From assembly GCA_016287815.1 (NCBI GenBank), contig JAEEWW010000006.1:1-64000 (forward strand): DNA of 64,000 nt, in the 5' to 3' direction. The stretch is from Treponema sp. Its GTDB lineage: Bacteria; Spirochaetota; Spirochaetia; Treponematales; Treponemataceae. The notes under the pieces were generated by a model, which was given only the letters and a program-made list of their open reading frames with translations, was not told where the DNA came from and searched no databases. The translations under genes and the position numbers were made by a program. The stretch's first letter is position 1, and each line of letters starts with the position of its first letter. Positions 8,396 to 16,968 of the stretch are shown here, one piece after another.

Positions 8396-10179
8396 GCTAT
8401 ACCCACCTTATGATAAATCTGTTCAAGTTCCCCAAGCTGATCTTCAAGATGTCCTTCAACAATCTTGATTTTTTCAAGCTGGTCATTAGGAATTTCAGAT
8501 TTTATACGAGTAATTTCTTCTTTTACCGGCAAAGAATTAACCCTTACAAGCGGAGCACCGGCTTTTATAACAGCCAGAGAACGTTTATAGAAGGTCATCA
8601 TCAGTACAAGAATTGCAATCTGTTTTTCGGCAACACAATAAGTATCTACCGGATCAAAAGAATTCTGCTGTAAGAAACCGTTCTTTATCATATCAGAAAC
8701 AATAAGAACAAGACGCTCAGTTTCCGGCAATGCATCAGGTCCTATAAGGCGGACAATCTGCTGCAACCTCTGTTCTTTTTTAAGAAGCTCAATCGCCTGA
8801 AGACGAACTGTTGCCCAGTCAGGATTCTGACTTTCCCACCAGTCTTTAACTTCATCTGCGTATTCTGAATAAGAATCTATCCAGCTGATTGCAGGATAGT
8901 GACGTGCATTTGCAAGTTCGCGATCCAATCCCCAAAAACAGCGGATAAAACGTTTTGTATGCTGGGTAACAGGTTCAGAAAAGTCACCGCCTGGCGGAGA
9001 AACTGCTCCAATAATAGAAACTGAACCTTCTTTGTGGTTAAGGGTTGTAACACGTCCGGCTCTTTCATAAAATTCCGCCAGGCGGGTCGGTAAATATGCC
9101 GGGAAACCTTCTTCCGCAGGCATTTCTTCCATACGTCCGGAAAGTTCACGCAATGCTTCGGCCCAGCGGCTTGTAGAATCTGCCATAATTGCAACAGCCA
9201 TTCCCATATCGCGGAAATATTCGGCAAGAGTAATTCCCGAATACAGCGAAACTTCTCGCGCTGCAACCGGCATGTTTGAAGTATTTGCAATAAGGATTGT
9301 TCTTTCCATTAAAGAACGGCCTGTGCGTGGGTCAATAATTTCAGGGAATTCGTTAAGAACTTCCGTCATTTCGTTACCGCGCTCTCCGCAGCCGATATAT
9401 ACGATTAAGTCTGCATCACACCATTTTGCAACAGCATGCTGCGTCATTGTTTTTCCTGTACCAAATCCGCCTGGAATTGCTGCCGTTCCACCCTTAGAAA
9501 GCGGGAAGAAAACATCAATTACGCGAAGACCTGTAACAAGCGGCTCGCTTACAGAAAGTTTCCTAAAATAAGGACGAGCCTTACGAACAGGCCAATACTG
9601 AGAAAGTTTTATTTCTTCATCAAATTCAGTAGTTGCAATTACATCATCAACAGTGTAGTCACCAGTACCTGCAAAAGTTTTTAAACTTCTTCCACGAACG
9701 GTTGGCGGAACCATAATTGTATGTAAAATTGAACTTGTTTCCTGAACAGTTCCCAAAGGATAGCCTGGATTTATTGGAGTACCAACCTTTACATCTTCTC
9801 CGGCAGCAGTTTTTCCTGCTTCAAAATGCCATTTTTTCTGCAAATCCAAAGCTTCTGAAGTTTGCCCTGCAAGCAGGAACGCTCCTTTATCTTCATACAT
9901 CGATTTTAAAGGACGCTGAATACCATCGTAAATAGTTCCAACAAGTCCAGGACCTAAATGAAGTGATAAAGGACGTTCAGTACAATATACTTTTTCGCCT
10001 ACATGAAGGCCAGAAACATCTTCATAAACCTGTAAAGTGGCCATTCCTTTATTCTGACGTATAATTTCGCCTGTAAGACGTTTTTCGCCAACATGAACAA
10101 CATCGTATAAGCCGCAGCCTTCAAGGCCTTCTGCAAAAACAATCGGGCCGGAAACTCTGGTTACTTTTCCTTCAATCAT
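8392..10179 (-). CDS. atpA: V-type ATP synthase subunit A (catalytic)
   Basis: This catalytic head subunit has 595 residues from the ATG at 10179, which has GGGAGG eight bases upstream and overlaps the subunit E stop by ATGA. An in-frame TTG 18 bp upstream is less likely. The P-loop is at about 237-244 and reads GGFGTGKT, with Gly where many V-type A subunits have Pro. Later blocks include [36 protein letters not shown] and [13 protein letters not shown]. The approximately 90-residue non-homologous region typical of A subunits is present (about 110-200). Assignment is secure. Confidence 0.97.
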   Translation of the reverse strand: MIEGKVTRVSGPIVFAEGLEGCGLYDVVHVGEKRLTGEIIRQNKGMATLQVYEDVSGLHVGEKVYCTERPLSLHLGPGLVGTIYDGIQRPLKSMYEDKGAFLLAGQTSEALDLQKKWHFEAGKTAAGEDVKVGTPINPGYPLGTVQETSSILHTIMVPPTVRGRSLKTFAGTGDYTVDDVIATTEFDEEIKLSQYWPVRKARPYFRKLSVSEPLVTGLRVIDVFFPLSKGGTAAIPGGFGTGKTMTQHAVAKWCDADLIVYIGCGERGNEMTEVLNEFPEIIDPRTGRSLMERTILIANTSNMPVAAREVSLYSGITLAEYFRDMGMAVAIMADSTSRWAEALRELSGRMEEMPAEEGFPAYLPTRLAEFYERAGRVTTLNHKEGSVSIIGAVSPPGGDFSEPVTQHTKRFIRCFWGLDRELANARHYPAISWIDSYSEYADEVKDWWESQNPDWATVRLQAIELLKKEQRLQQIVRLIGPDALPETERLVLIVSDMIKNGFLQQNSFDPVDTYCVAEKQIAILVLMMTFYKRSLAVIKAGAPLVRVNSLPVKEEITRIKSEIPNDQLEKIKIVEGHLEDQLGELEQIYHKVGIA

Positions 10180-10814
10180 TCTGGAATCCTCCCGCAAAAC
10201 AATTTTTCAGCCAGTGACTTTCCCTGCTTTTCTTTTATTTCACAGACAAGCTCTTCAAGGGTTAACCTGCATTTTACAGATTTATCCTCTGCTTCAAGAA
10301 TTACACCTTCATGAACTGTAATTCCACCGGTTTCCAGCTGACCTGTTTTTTCAAAAGATGTTTTCTGTACAGAAAGTAAATCTTTACCTAATTCAGCGGA
10401 TAAATATTTTTCTACACCTGAAACTTCAAAACCGTAAACAAGTGCGTTAATTTTCTTATTTGCAAAAATATTCCGAGCTTTACTAAAAAGAGTTTTAATT
10501 AATTCAAAACGCTTTTCCTGGGAAATGGATTTTAAATAAGAGTCAATTGCTTCAGATACAGACTTATCAATATAAGAAACAAGATATCTTTGTTTTTCAA
10601 GAGGAAGAGCAGCTTCTCCGTTGTGCTGAAATTGCTTTAATTTTGCATCATAGAAACTGTTCCTTTCTTCTTCAGATTTCTTTAATCTGTTTGAAACATC
10701 AGCAAGAATGCGGCTTGATTCAGATTCAGAATCAGTTAACGTTTTTTCTGCTTTTTTTCTTGCATCTGAGAGAATCTCTTTATCAAGTGCTTCTGTAGAA
10801 CGTAATTCTTCCAT
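10176..10814 (-). CDS. atpE: V-type ATP synthase subunit E (peripheral stalk)
   Basis: This 212-residue protein has a long charged N-terminal helix ([24 protein letters not shown]) followed by a mixed C-terminal domain with [28 protein letters not shown]. That pattern (GG.....G.i..d.....TLe..) is typical of E subunits, which with G form the stator stalk. Sequence identity in this family is low, but order between F and A fixes the call. GGGGA lies upstream of its ATG. Confidence 0.93.
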   Translation of the reverse strand: MEELRSTEALDKEILSDARKKAEKTLTDSESESSRILADVSNRLKKSEEERNSFYDAKLKQFQHNGEAALPLEKQRYLVSYIDKSVSEAIDSYLKSISQEKRFELIKTLFSKARNIFANKKINALVYGFEVSGVEKYLSAELGKDLLSVQKTSFEKTGQLETGGITVHEGVILEAEDKSVKCRLTLEELVCEIKEKQGKSLAEKLFCGRIPE

Positions 10815-10831
10815 GCTCTTTTCCCCGTAAT

Positions 10832-11167
10832 TTAAACTTCTATGCCGATAGCTTCCCGGATAGAATCTGTAAGCGTTTTCTTGCCCTGAAGATGGCCTTG
10901 AATTCCAGGGATTTCAACAATCAAAGGATAATCTCCGCCCTGCTGCCATTCAAGGACTTCTTCTTCAATCATAGCAGTAACGCTTTCCGTTAAAATGAGA
11001 ACTTTAGGACGGCCGCCTTCAACCGGCGCAGACAATGTTCCACCCCGTCCTGTAATTCTGTTAAAAGCCTCTATGGCTTCATCGCGAGTTAAAGCTACGG
11101 CGCCCTGCACTCCCACTAAAGAAAATGCCAGCACCAGCTCCCGCTCACCGATAATAAAATATTGCAT
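10832..11167 (-). CDS. atpF: V-type ATP synthase subunit F
   Basis: From the ATG at 11167 this is a 111-residue protein starting MQYFIIGERELVLAFSLVG, the standard subunit F beginning. A central TESVTAMIEEEV is also typical. The longer reading with 15 extra residues would run backwards into atpK. The chosen start shares bases with the atpK stop (TAATG). Subunit F sits on the central shaft with D and modulates ATP hydrolysis. Confidence 0.93.
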   Translation of the reverse strand: MQYFIIGERELVLAFSLVGVQGAVALTRDEAIEAFNRITGRGGTLSAPVEGGRPKVLILTESVTAMIEEEVLEWQQGGDYPLIVEIPGIQGHLQGKKTLTDSIREAIGIEV

Positions 11168-11463
11168 TACAGAATAATAATAAGAAGAGCTACAAGGAAT
11201 CCCCAAAGACAAATACCTTCGGCAAGACCAACGAAAGGAAGAGCTTTACCAGAAAGTTCTGCATTTTCGCTCATAGCACCCATAGCAGCAGCACCAATCT
11301 TACCTACGGCCATACCACCACCGATACATGCAATACCAACTGCCAGAGCTGCAGCAAAGTATTTTAATACAGAAGCGCCTGAAGCAGCACCTGAAGCATC
11401 CTGTGCAAAAAGAGCAGCACCTGTAAGCAATACTGTTGCAAAAGCAAATAATTTTTTATTCAT
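11167..11463 (-). CDS. atpK: V-type ATP synthase subunit K (c-ring proteolipid)
   Basis: This short 98-residue proteolipid has a signal-like N-terminus (MNKKLFAFATVLLTGAALFA, then QDASG) and only two further membrane helices: Gly-rich helix 1 (VGIACIGGGMAVGKIGAA) and helix 2 with the ion-binding Glu in GLAEGICLWGF. It is therefore a single-hairpin c subunit, as in Thermus, not the duplicated four-helix NtpK of Enterococcus. The residues around the Glu do not show the Q plus ES/T-x3-Y sodium pattern known from F-type rings, which favours protons, though this is inference. AGGGG precedes the ATG. Confidence 0.93.
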   Translation of the reverse strand: MNKKLFAFATVLLTGAALFAQDASGAASGASVLKYFAAALAVGIACIGGGMAVGKIGAAAMGAMSENAELSGKALPFVGLAEGICLWGFLVALLIIIL

Positions 11464-11564
11464 AAAAACACCCCTATAACAAATTTCTTATATTAAAACC
11501 TGATGTCTGAATTCTTTCAGTACAACAGAATTTTGCCTGTTTTTCAGAAATAACTTTTTTTTAA

Positions 11565-13553
11565 TTATTCCTGACTTTCTCCGTAAGAAAATTTAAATGG
11601 CTTAAATTCCCTGCCGGTTTCGTTAAAGAACTTAGAAAAGAATTCATAATACTGCAAACGTATTACCTGAATTGCAACAATCATTCCTTCAAGAACTATA
11701 ACAACTGCGTTACCGATAATCAGAATCACAATTCCGCCGGCACCACCAACCATGTGAGTCATAGTATGAATTATATAACCCAAAACTGCATGTGAAAGGG
11801 CAAATGCACCAACACGCATAAAACTGATTGTATTAGAAAGATAATTAGAAATTACTTCGATAATTTCTACGATACCTGCAATCAACGCAGCACCAAAACC
11901 GTTTTCCAGAACAGGACGCTCTCCGTCTACAATTCTTTCAAAAACTTCACCGTAAGCGGCAAGGAACAAAGTTAAACCAATTATAATCCAGTCGTAAACA
12001 GCAGGTTCATGCTTAAATGCCGCAATACGGATTGCAAAAGAAATTACATACCAGAAGAACAGCGCACCTGCAAGACCTGTTTTTCCAAATAAAGCAGAAC
12101 CGATTTTTCTTCGGTTAATATTATTCAAAATATTAATGATAAGTCCGCAGCTGTTAATTACAAATCCTACAGCAATAGAAAAACCAAAGAACATGAACAT
12201 ATTCTTAATTGATTCCGGATTAGAAGACGGCATCATCTTTAAAATCGGAGCACGCGGAGTTCCAAAAAGCCCGGTAACGAATTCTGCAAACGGTTCAAGA
12301 AGACTTTCATTAGAAAAGAATTCACCGGTAAGAAGTCCCATTATTGAAGAACTTATACCGATTGCGATAAATACAGGAGCAAACTTGTTCCAGTTGCCAA
12401 CTTTTACAATCTTCAAAGCCATCAAAACACCAAGAAGAAGGAAAACAAGTCCCTGTCCGCAATCGCCGAACATAATTCCAAAAAGAATTGTAAAGAACAG
12501 CGCAACAAACGGGGTCGGATCAATGGCACCATAAATCGGTGAACCATAACTGAAAATCATGCGTTCAAAAGCTCCGACCAAAGAGCCGTGTTTCAATTCA
12601 ACAGGAACCTTTACATGTCCTGCTGCAACCGATGGAACTTCCGAAGGCTTAAACTCACGGATTGCAATACGGCCTTCTGTAAGTTTATCCAGTTCCTGCA
12701 TAATAGAAGCAGAAGCATATTCAGGAATCCATCCTGTGATTCTGTAAACCATATGAGTAGATTCAAGTTTATTTTCTGTTGCCCGAACCTGATATGCCAG
12801 AGAATAAGATTCAAGAAGCTTAAACAGCATGTCCTTATGTGTATCAGCAAAGTTCTTTCTTTCTTCAGCAACTTTTTCAAGGTCTTTTTCGGCTTCCAAA
12901 GTCTGATTTTTAAGGCCTTCAAGAACATTGTCAGGAATTCCTTTAAAATCCTTCGGGATTTCCATTTCAGAAAAACCAAAGCGCTTTAATTCTGTATCCA
13001 GCGCAAAACGTCCTTTTTTAGAAGAAGCTGCAAGAATTGTTGATTTATCATTTCCAAGCTGAATAATTGCCGCTCTTTCGCCAATGGCAAATTTTAATTC
13101 TTCAAGAACGGCAGGATCAATTTTACCGATTCTTAACGTTAAAAAAGAAAGATGTTCAAGATCTGAATAAGCTGCCTTTAAATTAGAGAAAGCAAGTGCT
13201 TCACGATAAGTTTCTTTTATTCTTTTAAGGCTTTCAGACATTTCAGATTCACGTTTTTTCAACGCTTCTACAGAATCCAAAATAGATTTAGCCTTTGCAA
13301 AATCATCATATTCTGGCAAAGAACAATCAAGATTTACTTCAGTGCGATCAGCAATATTCAAATATACTCTTGCCTGCTGAAGTTCCTGATAAATTTCTTT
13401 TTCTTTATTCGGCTTCTGACCGGCTTCGCCGCTTGCCGTTATTGTATCTTCAAACTGAAAAACGCCCTTTTTCCCTAAAAACGCAATGACTTCTGTAATA
13501 TCCTGTTTTAGAGTCATAAGTTCAATAAGGCGCATTTGCGTTGTTCTTGCCAT
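11565..13553 (-). CDS. atpI: V-type ATP synthase subunit I (membrane stator, a-type)
   Basis: This 662-residue protein has a cytosolic N-terminal half (about 1-330) with coiled-coil hairpins, and a C-terminal half with about seven to eight membrane helices (FVALFFTILFGIMFGDCGQGL, then ISFMRVGAFALSHAVLGYII). The Arg in ISFMRVGAFALSH matches the conserved proton-channel arginine region of a subunits. GAGGTAGGAAA precedes the ATG. A 101-bp gap separates its stop from atpK, with no convincing terminator. Confidence 0.96.
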   Translation of the reverse strand: MARTTQMRLIELMTLKQDITEVIAFLGKKGVFQFEDTITASGEAGQKPNKEKEIYQELQQARVYLNIADRTEVNLDCSLPEYDDFAKAKSILDSVEALKKRESEMSESLKRIKETYREALAFSNLKAAYSDLEHLSFLTLRIGKIDPAVLEELKFAIGERAAIIQLGNDKSTILAASSKKGRFALDTELKRFGFSEMEIPKDFKGIPDNVLEGLKNQTLEAEKDLEKVAEERKNFADTHKDMLFKLLESYSLAYQVRATENKLESTHMVYRITGWIPEYASASIMQELDKLTEGRIAIREFKPSEVPSVAAGHVKVPVELKHGSLVGAFERMIFSYGSPIYGAIDPTPFVALFFTILFGIMFGDCGQGLVFLLLGVLMALKIVKVGNWNKFAPVFIAIGISSSIMGLLTGEFFSNESLLEPFAEFVTGLFGTPRAPILKMMPSSNPESIKNMFMFFGFSIAVGFVINSCGLIINILNNINRRKIGSALFGKTGLAGALFFWYVISFAIRIAAFKHEPAVYDWIIIGLTLFLAAYGEVFERIVDGERPVLENGFGAALIAGIVEIIEVISNYLSNTISFMRVGAFALSHAVLGYIIHTMTHMVGGAGGIVILIIGNAVVIVLEGMIVAIQVIRLQYYEFFSKFFNETGREFKPFKFSYGESQE

Positions 13554-13557
13554 TTTC

Positions 13558-14586
13558 CTACCTCTTTTTTATCGGTGTAGCACCAGTGAGTTCCATTGCC
13601 AGAGATTCCTCAACTCCTAAACGAATAGACTCAACAGCAGCACAAATATTTTCATATTCATTCTGTTTAACTTTAAACCAGCTGACCAGAACCATTGTAG
13701 ACAACGGATACTGATGAAGTTTAGCTAAAGCAGATGTATTTTCCTTTCTTCTAAAACATTGTCCTACCCAGCACGGATCAATAACCCATTTATCCGCATC
13801 TGTTTTTTGATTAACACAATCAGAATATTTCCAGTCTGCCCAGACAGAATAATCTTTAATATCCCAATTTGCAATCATAATTGCGGGACCTGCAAACAAA
13901 TCAGTTTCAAGATGCCTGTCATTTTCGTAAACAAGACGTGCAAGAATATCTTCTGTCTTCATGTCGTAGTAAACCTTTAAACGCAGAACCCAAAGAATAT
14001 TCTTTAAAACAATGCTTTCAAGTATAAATTCACGAATCGGCTTTTTTTCAACAGGCGGAAGTTCCTCAAGGGAAGCCCACAAAGTTTTTATATACTGCAA
14101 ATCGAGCCTGTTATCCAAAAACTGAATATCTTTAATTTCAGGAACAGAATTATACCAGGCAAAAGGAGAATTTTCTGTAATTCCCGCAAGATTCGGCCAT
14201 GCATTATAATTCAGCATATTATACGGACTTATATCAGTTAAAACAGGACATTCTTTTTTACCAAGACTAAGGCTTGCTCCGATTTTTTTTAAATTTTCAT
14301 ATTCATAATACTGAAGCAATACAGATAGAATTTTATATGGTTTTGTAAATGTTTCGAGAAGTTTTTTATATTGAATGATAAAACGTTCAAGAGCTTTCTG
14401 TTCTATCAATTTTGAAAGCAACAGTTCCGGAACATTCGGCAATTCTTCGTCAAAAAGAATCGGCCACAATTCCGTTAACGAATGAACGGAAAAAAGCTTT
14501 GAAACGCGAGATTCTACAAAAGATTTTGGTAACATGCCGTGAATCTTGGCATTTGTATACGCGATAGCTCCAGAACGATCCAGCAC
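13558..14586 (-). CDS. atpC: V-type ATP synthase subunit C (AC39/d-type connector)
   Basis: This 342-residue mostly helical protein begins IAYTNAKIHGMLPKSF, a match to the AC39 family opening (Y.narvrgm...l). It couples the soluble shaft to the c-ring. The start is GTG at 14586, with AGGAAG overlapping the stop of the preceding gene. The C-terminal part is divergent, so the call rests on the N-terminal motif, length and position between G and I. Confidence 0.87.
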   Translation of the reverse strand: MLDRSGAIAYTNAKIHGMLPKSFVESRVSKLFSVHSLTELWPILFDEELPNVPELLLSKLIEQKALERFIIQYKKLLETFTKPYKILSVLLQYYEYENLKKIGASLSLGKKECPVLTDISPYNMLNYNAWPNLAGITENSPFAWYNSVPEIKDIQFLDNRLDLQYIKTLWASLEELPPVEKKPIREFILESIVLKNILWVLRLKVYYDMKTEDILARLVYENDRHLETDLFAGPAIMIANWDIKDYSVWADWKYSDCVNQKTDADKWVIDPCWVGQCFRRKENTSALAKLHQYPLSTMVLVSWFKVKQNEYENICAAVESIRLGVEESLAMELTGATPIKKR

Positions 14587-14595
14587 AATAACTTC

Positions 14596-14904
14596 CTAAG
14601 CAGAAAATAATATTGATTCAAGAAATGAGTTAAAAGAATTTACATCTTTTTCTGCATTCTGAACATCAGATTTGTACTTTTCAAGAATTTTATCATGCTC
14701 TGAAGTAAGTTCTGAAATTTTTCCCTGATAGTCAGATTCAAGCTTTTGAGCCAAATCCGCATACTTTTTTTTATATTCAGCATCCGCTTCAACTCTTGCT
14801 GCGGTTATACGTTTTGAAGCTTCTGACTGTGCTTCAAAAACAAGCATTTCAGCATCTTTTTCAACATCAAGAAGGTGACCGATTACATTCTGTTCTTCGC
14901 TCAT
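14596..14904 (-). CDS. V-type ATP synthase subunit G/H (peripheral stalk helix)
   Basis: This 102-residue protein is almost a single long charged helix: GHLLDVEKDAEMLVFEAQSE, ITAARVEADAEYKKKYADL. The pattern of Ala-rich heptads is that of the G/H subunit that pairs with E in the stator. It is the first gene of the ATPase operon, with AAGGAGGA ahead of the ATG. An independent function is unlikely given position and size. Confidence 0.85.
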   Translation of the reverse strand: MSEEQNVIGHLLDVEKDAEMLVFEAQSEASKRITAARVEADAEYKKKYADLAQKLESDYQGKISELTSEHDKILEKYKSDVQNAEKDVNSFNSFLESILFSA

Positions 14905-14993
14905 CTTACGAAATCCTCCTTAACACATACAAAGCTGCATTTTTCGGTAGATTACAAAACATCTCAACCCTAAATACAACTTTAACAACAGCA

Positions 14994-15042
14994 TTTTAAC
15001 CTGTACCCGTACCATAAATTATAACAGGATAACAGGTTAAAA
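14994..15042 (-). promoter_or_regulatory. Putative V-ATPase operon control region: 11-bp inverted repeat around a TATAAT
   Basis: TTTTAACCTGT (14994-15004) is perfectly repeated in inverse orientation at 15032-15042. On the minus strand a TATAAT (15018-15023) lies in the middle, with no good -35. AACAGG also occurs as a direct repeat inside the right arm region. The site is the only sizeable gap upstream of the nine ATPase genes. An operator role is inferred from the symmetry around the -10; an RNA hairpin ending the EIIA message is the alternative. Confidence 0.45.
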
Positions 15043-15059
15043 CCCGCAGATACTATATT

Positions 15060-15518
15060 TTACATTGATTTTTCACAGGAACATATTAAATCGTATATTT
15101 CTTCAGCAGAATGCGCATTTACCAAAGCATTACACAATTCCTGATGGTGTAAAAGCTCTGCAAACTGCTTCATAATCTGTAAATGACGTTCCGTTTCATT
15201 CGGAGAAAACAAAAGCATAAAGATAACATGAACCGGCTTATTATCCAGAGCATCATAATCAATTCCGCTGCGGCTTACGCCAATTGCGCCAACAACACCT
15301 TTTACAGAGTTAGCAATTGCATGCGGAACAGCAATCCCCGGAATAATTCCAGTTGTCATTTTATTTTCGCGCTCTTTTAAAGCTGCAAGAGCCTCTGCAC
15401 GGTCTATTCCAGGCTGTGCAGAAACCAGGACTTCAACAAGCTCTTCAAATAATTCATCTTTATCTTCGCTTTCTAAATCAGCGATAATATTTGAGGCAGG
15501 AAAAATCTCTGAAAACAT
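15060..15518 (-). CDS. PTS EIIA component, fructose/nitrogen (PtsN) type
   Basis: This 152-residue EIIA domain (from the ATG at 15518, AGGA eight bases upstream) has the active-site His66 in GIAVPHAIANSVKG and the flanking block ALDNKPVHVIFMLLFSPNETERHLQ. It is a single domain with no EIIB or EIIC, and no sugar genes nearby. It could be a regulatory PtsN, as common in spirochaetes with an incomplete PTS. It lies nine bases after secG. The role as regulator is inferred. Confidence 0.88.
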   Translation of the reverse strand: MFSEIFPASNIIADLESEDKDELFEELVEVLVSAQPGIDRAEALAALKERENKMTTGIIPGIAVPHAIANSVKGVVGAIGVSRSGIDYDALDNKPVHVIFMLLFSPNETERHLQIMKQFAELLHHQELCNALVNAHSAEEIYDLICSCEKSM

Positions 15519-15527
15519 AAGCAATCC

Positions 15528-15851
15528 TTATTTAGATTCTTCTTTCCACCATTCGCTTGAAGTTGCCTGTTCAGCAGTCTTTTCAACAGCCTGAGCTGCA
15601 CCAGACAAATCAGCTTTTACAGCCGGTTTTTTATTTAATACTGCAAGACCAATGGCTGTTACAAAGAACAACACAACAAGAACGCAAGTAGTTTTTGTCA
15701 AAATATTAGCAGAATGCGAACCAAAAGCAACGGAAGCACCGCTTCCCATAATTCCACTTGAACCTTCTTCATTCTGTGCCAATACAAGCAATACAAGTAA
15801 TACACAAATAAAAACAAATGCTATAAGAAGGATAGTACCAATAATTCCCAT
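15528..15851 (-). CDS. secG: Protein-export membrane protein SecG
   Basis: This 107-residue protein has two membrane helices (IGTILLIAFVFICVLLVLLVL and ILTKTTCVLVVLFFVTAIGLAV) joined by the conserved loop QNEEGSSGIMGSG, the SecG signature. The C-terminal tail is Ala/Glu/Lys rich. It is an auxiliary SecYEG subunit. GGAG precedes the ATG, and a strong promoter lies upstream. Confidence 0.95.
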   Translation of the reverse strand: MGIIGTILLIAFVFICVLLVLLVLAQNEEGSSGIMGSGASVAFGSHSANILTKTTCVLVVLFFVTAIGLAVLNKKPAVKADLSGAAQAVEKTAEQATSSEWWKEESK

Positions 15852-15881
15852 ATATAACGCTCCAAAACTAATAGTGCATGT

Positions 15882-15910
15882 ATAATAGCTAAATTAAAAC
15901 TGTTTGTCAA
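15882..15910 (-). promoter_or_regulatory. Promoter of secG-EIIA
   Basis: TTGACA (15905-15910) and TATTAT (15882-15887) are separated by exactly 17 bp on the minus strand. The predicted start is about 25 bases upstream of the secG ATG, which leaves room for the GGAG ribosome site. Confidence 0.7.
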
Positions 15911-15932
15911 ACACAACAGCATCGTTATTAAT

Positions 15933-15954
15933 AAAAAAGGGGGCAGTCGCCCCC
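15933..15954 (-). terminator. Terminator after tpiA
   Basis: GGGGGC (15939-15944) and GCCCCC (15949-15954) form a tight stem with a 4-base loop, followed on the minus strand by six T. It is about 100 bp past the tpiA stop, beyond a GC-rich intergenic element. Confidence 0.75.
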
Positions 15955-16040
15955 TCGTTCCCAAGTCCTCACTGCGTTGCGGTCTTGTACACTACCCCCA
16001 CTAGCGGGGCTCAAGCGCCGCCTCCGCAACGCCCTGCTTT
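15955..16040 (-). repeat. GC-rich intergenic repeat, copy 1 (3' of tpiA)
   Basis: This segment is much richer in GC than its surroundings. Read on the minus strand it holds GGCGCTTGAGCCCCGC (16004-16019) and then GCAGTGAGGACTTGGGAACG (15956-15975). Both have close counterparts in the same order and orientation relative to the preceding gene at 35871-35921. It has no convincing reading frame of its own. I infer a dispersed, degenerate repeat family. Confidence 0.5.
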
Positions 16041-16052
16041 TACAGACTTTGC

Positions 16053-16802
16053 TTACAATACACAGATCGGAACAAATGTCTCTGCTTTAAGAGCTGCACC
16101 ACCAATCAAACCACCGTCAATATCCGGCTGTGCAAGAAGTTCCGGTGCATTGCTTGCTTTCATTGAACCGCCGTACTGTATGATTACTTCATCAGCTACT
16201 TTCTGGTTGTAAAGCTTTGCAATGTATCCGCGGATAAATTTATGAATTGCCTGAGCATCAGCAGGAGTTGCAGTTTTTCCTGTTCCGATTGCCCAAACAG
16301 GTTCGTAAGCGATTGTAACATTTTTCATCTGTTCTTCTGTAACGCCTGCAAGACCTGCAGAAAGCTGGAATGCACAAACCTGTTCAGCTTCCCCGGCTTC
16401 TCTTTCGCTCAAAAGTTCACCAATACAAAGATCAACTTCAAGACCACTCGCAAGTGCCTTACGAACTTTTTTGTTAATCAATTCATCACTTTCACCAATT
16501 TCGTGGCGGCGCTCAGAATGTCCAAGAATTACAGCCTGACAGCCGATATCTTTAAGCATTTCGCATGAAACTTCACCGGTATGAGCACCGTTATCTGTTG
16601 CGGCACAATCCTGTGCTGCAAGAAGAATGTTTGAACCTTTTACAACCTGTGCAACAGCATCAAGATATACAAAAGGAACACCAATCATATATTTGTTTGT
16701 TTTTCCTTTTAACTGTTCAACAAGGTCTTTTGCAAGACTAACTGCTTCAGCCTTGTTTGTGTTCATTTTCCAGTTTCCGGCAATATAATGTGTACGTGAC
16801 AT
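16053..16802 (-). CDS. tpiA: Triosephosphate isomerase
   Basis: This 249-residue glycolytic enzyme interconverts DHAP and G3P. Substrate and catalytic residues are visible: N10 and K12 (GNWKMN), H95 (GHSERR) and E167 (AYEPVWAIGTG). I start it at the ATG at 16802, preceded by GGGAG; an upstream in-frame start would add 48 residues, which run into a hairpin-rich gap and do not resemble the family. It follows pgk on the same strand. Confidence 0.97.
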   Translation of the reverse strand: MSRTHYIAGNWKMNTNKAEAVSLAKDLVEQLKGKTNKYMIGVPFVYLDAVAQVVKGSNILLAAQDCAATDNGAHTGEVSCEMLKDIGCQAVILGHSERRHEIGESDELINKKVRKALASGLEVDLCIGELLSEREAGEAEQVCAFQLSAGLAGVTEEQMKNVTIAYEPVWAIGTGKTATPADAQAIHKFIRGYIAKLYNQKVADEVIIQYGGSMKASNAPELLAQPDIDGGLIGGAALKAETFVPICVL

Positions 16803-16859
16803 GTTTTTTCTCCCATAAAAAATCAAGAAGGAAGCATCAGCTTTCGATTGACTTTTTAA

Positions 16860-16951
16860 GCACATTCGTAACGAATTGAGAATGTGCAGTTGATATGAAA
16901 GTTTGCAACGCAAACTTTTTGCGAGTTTGAGCTGAAGGCTGCTCAAACTCG
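16860..16951 (-). repeat. Three-hairpin intergenic module A (pgk-tpiA gap)
   Basis: Three consecutive perfect palindromes: GCACATTC/GAATGTGC (16860-16887), AAAGTTTGC/GCAAACTTT with a 3-base loop (16898-16918) and CGAGTTTGAGC/GCTCAAACTCG (16922-16951). In the direction of transcription the order is long stem, tight AGTTT stem, looser stem, then tpiA. Modules B and C show the same order. No T-run follows, so full termination is unlikely. Confidence 0.6.
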
Positions 16952-16968
16952 TGTTTTTAGCGCAAAAA

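Noticed and set aside
8877-9290. 137-residue frame within atpA
   Set aside because: Shadow of the catalytic subunit coding region, Cys/Gln/Leu-rich, no start signal.
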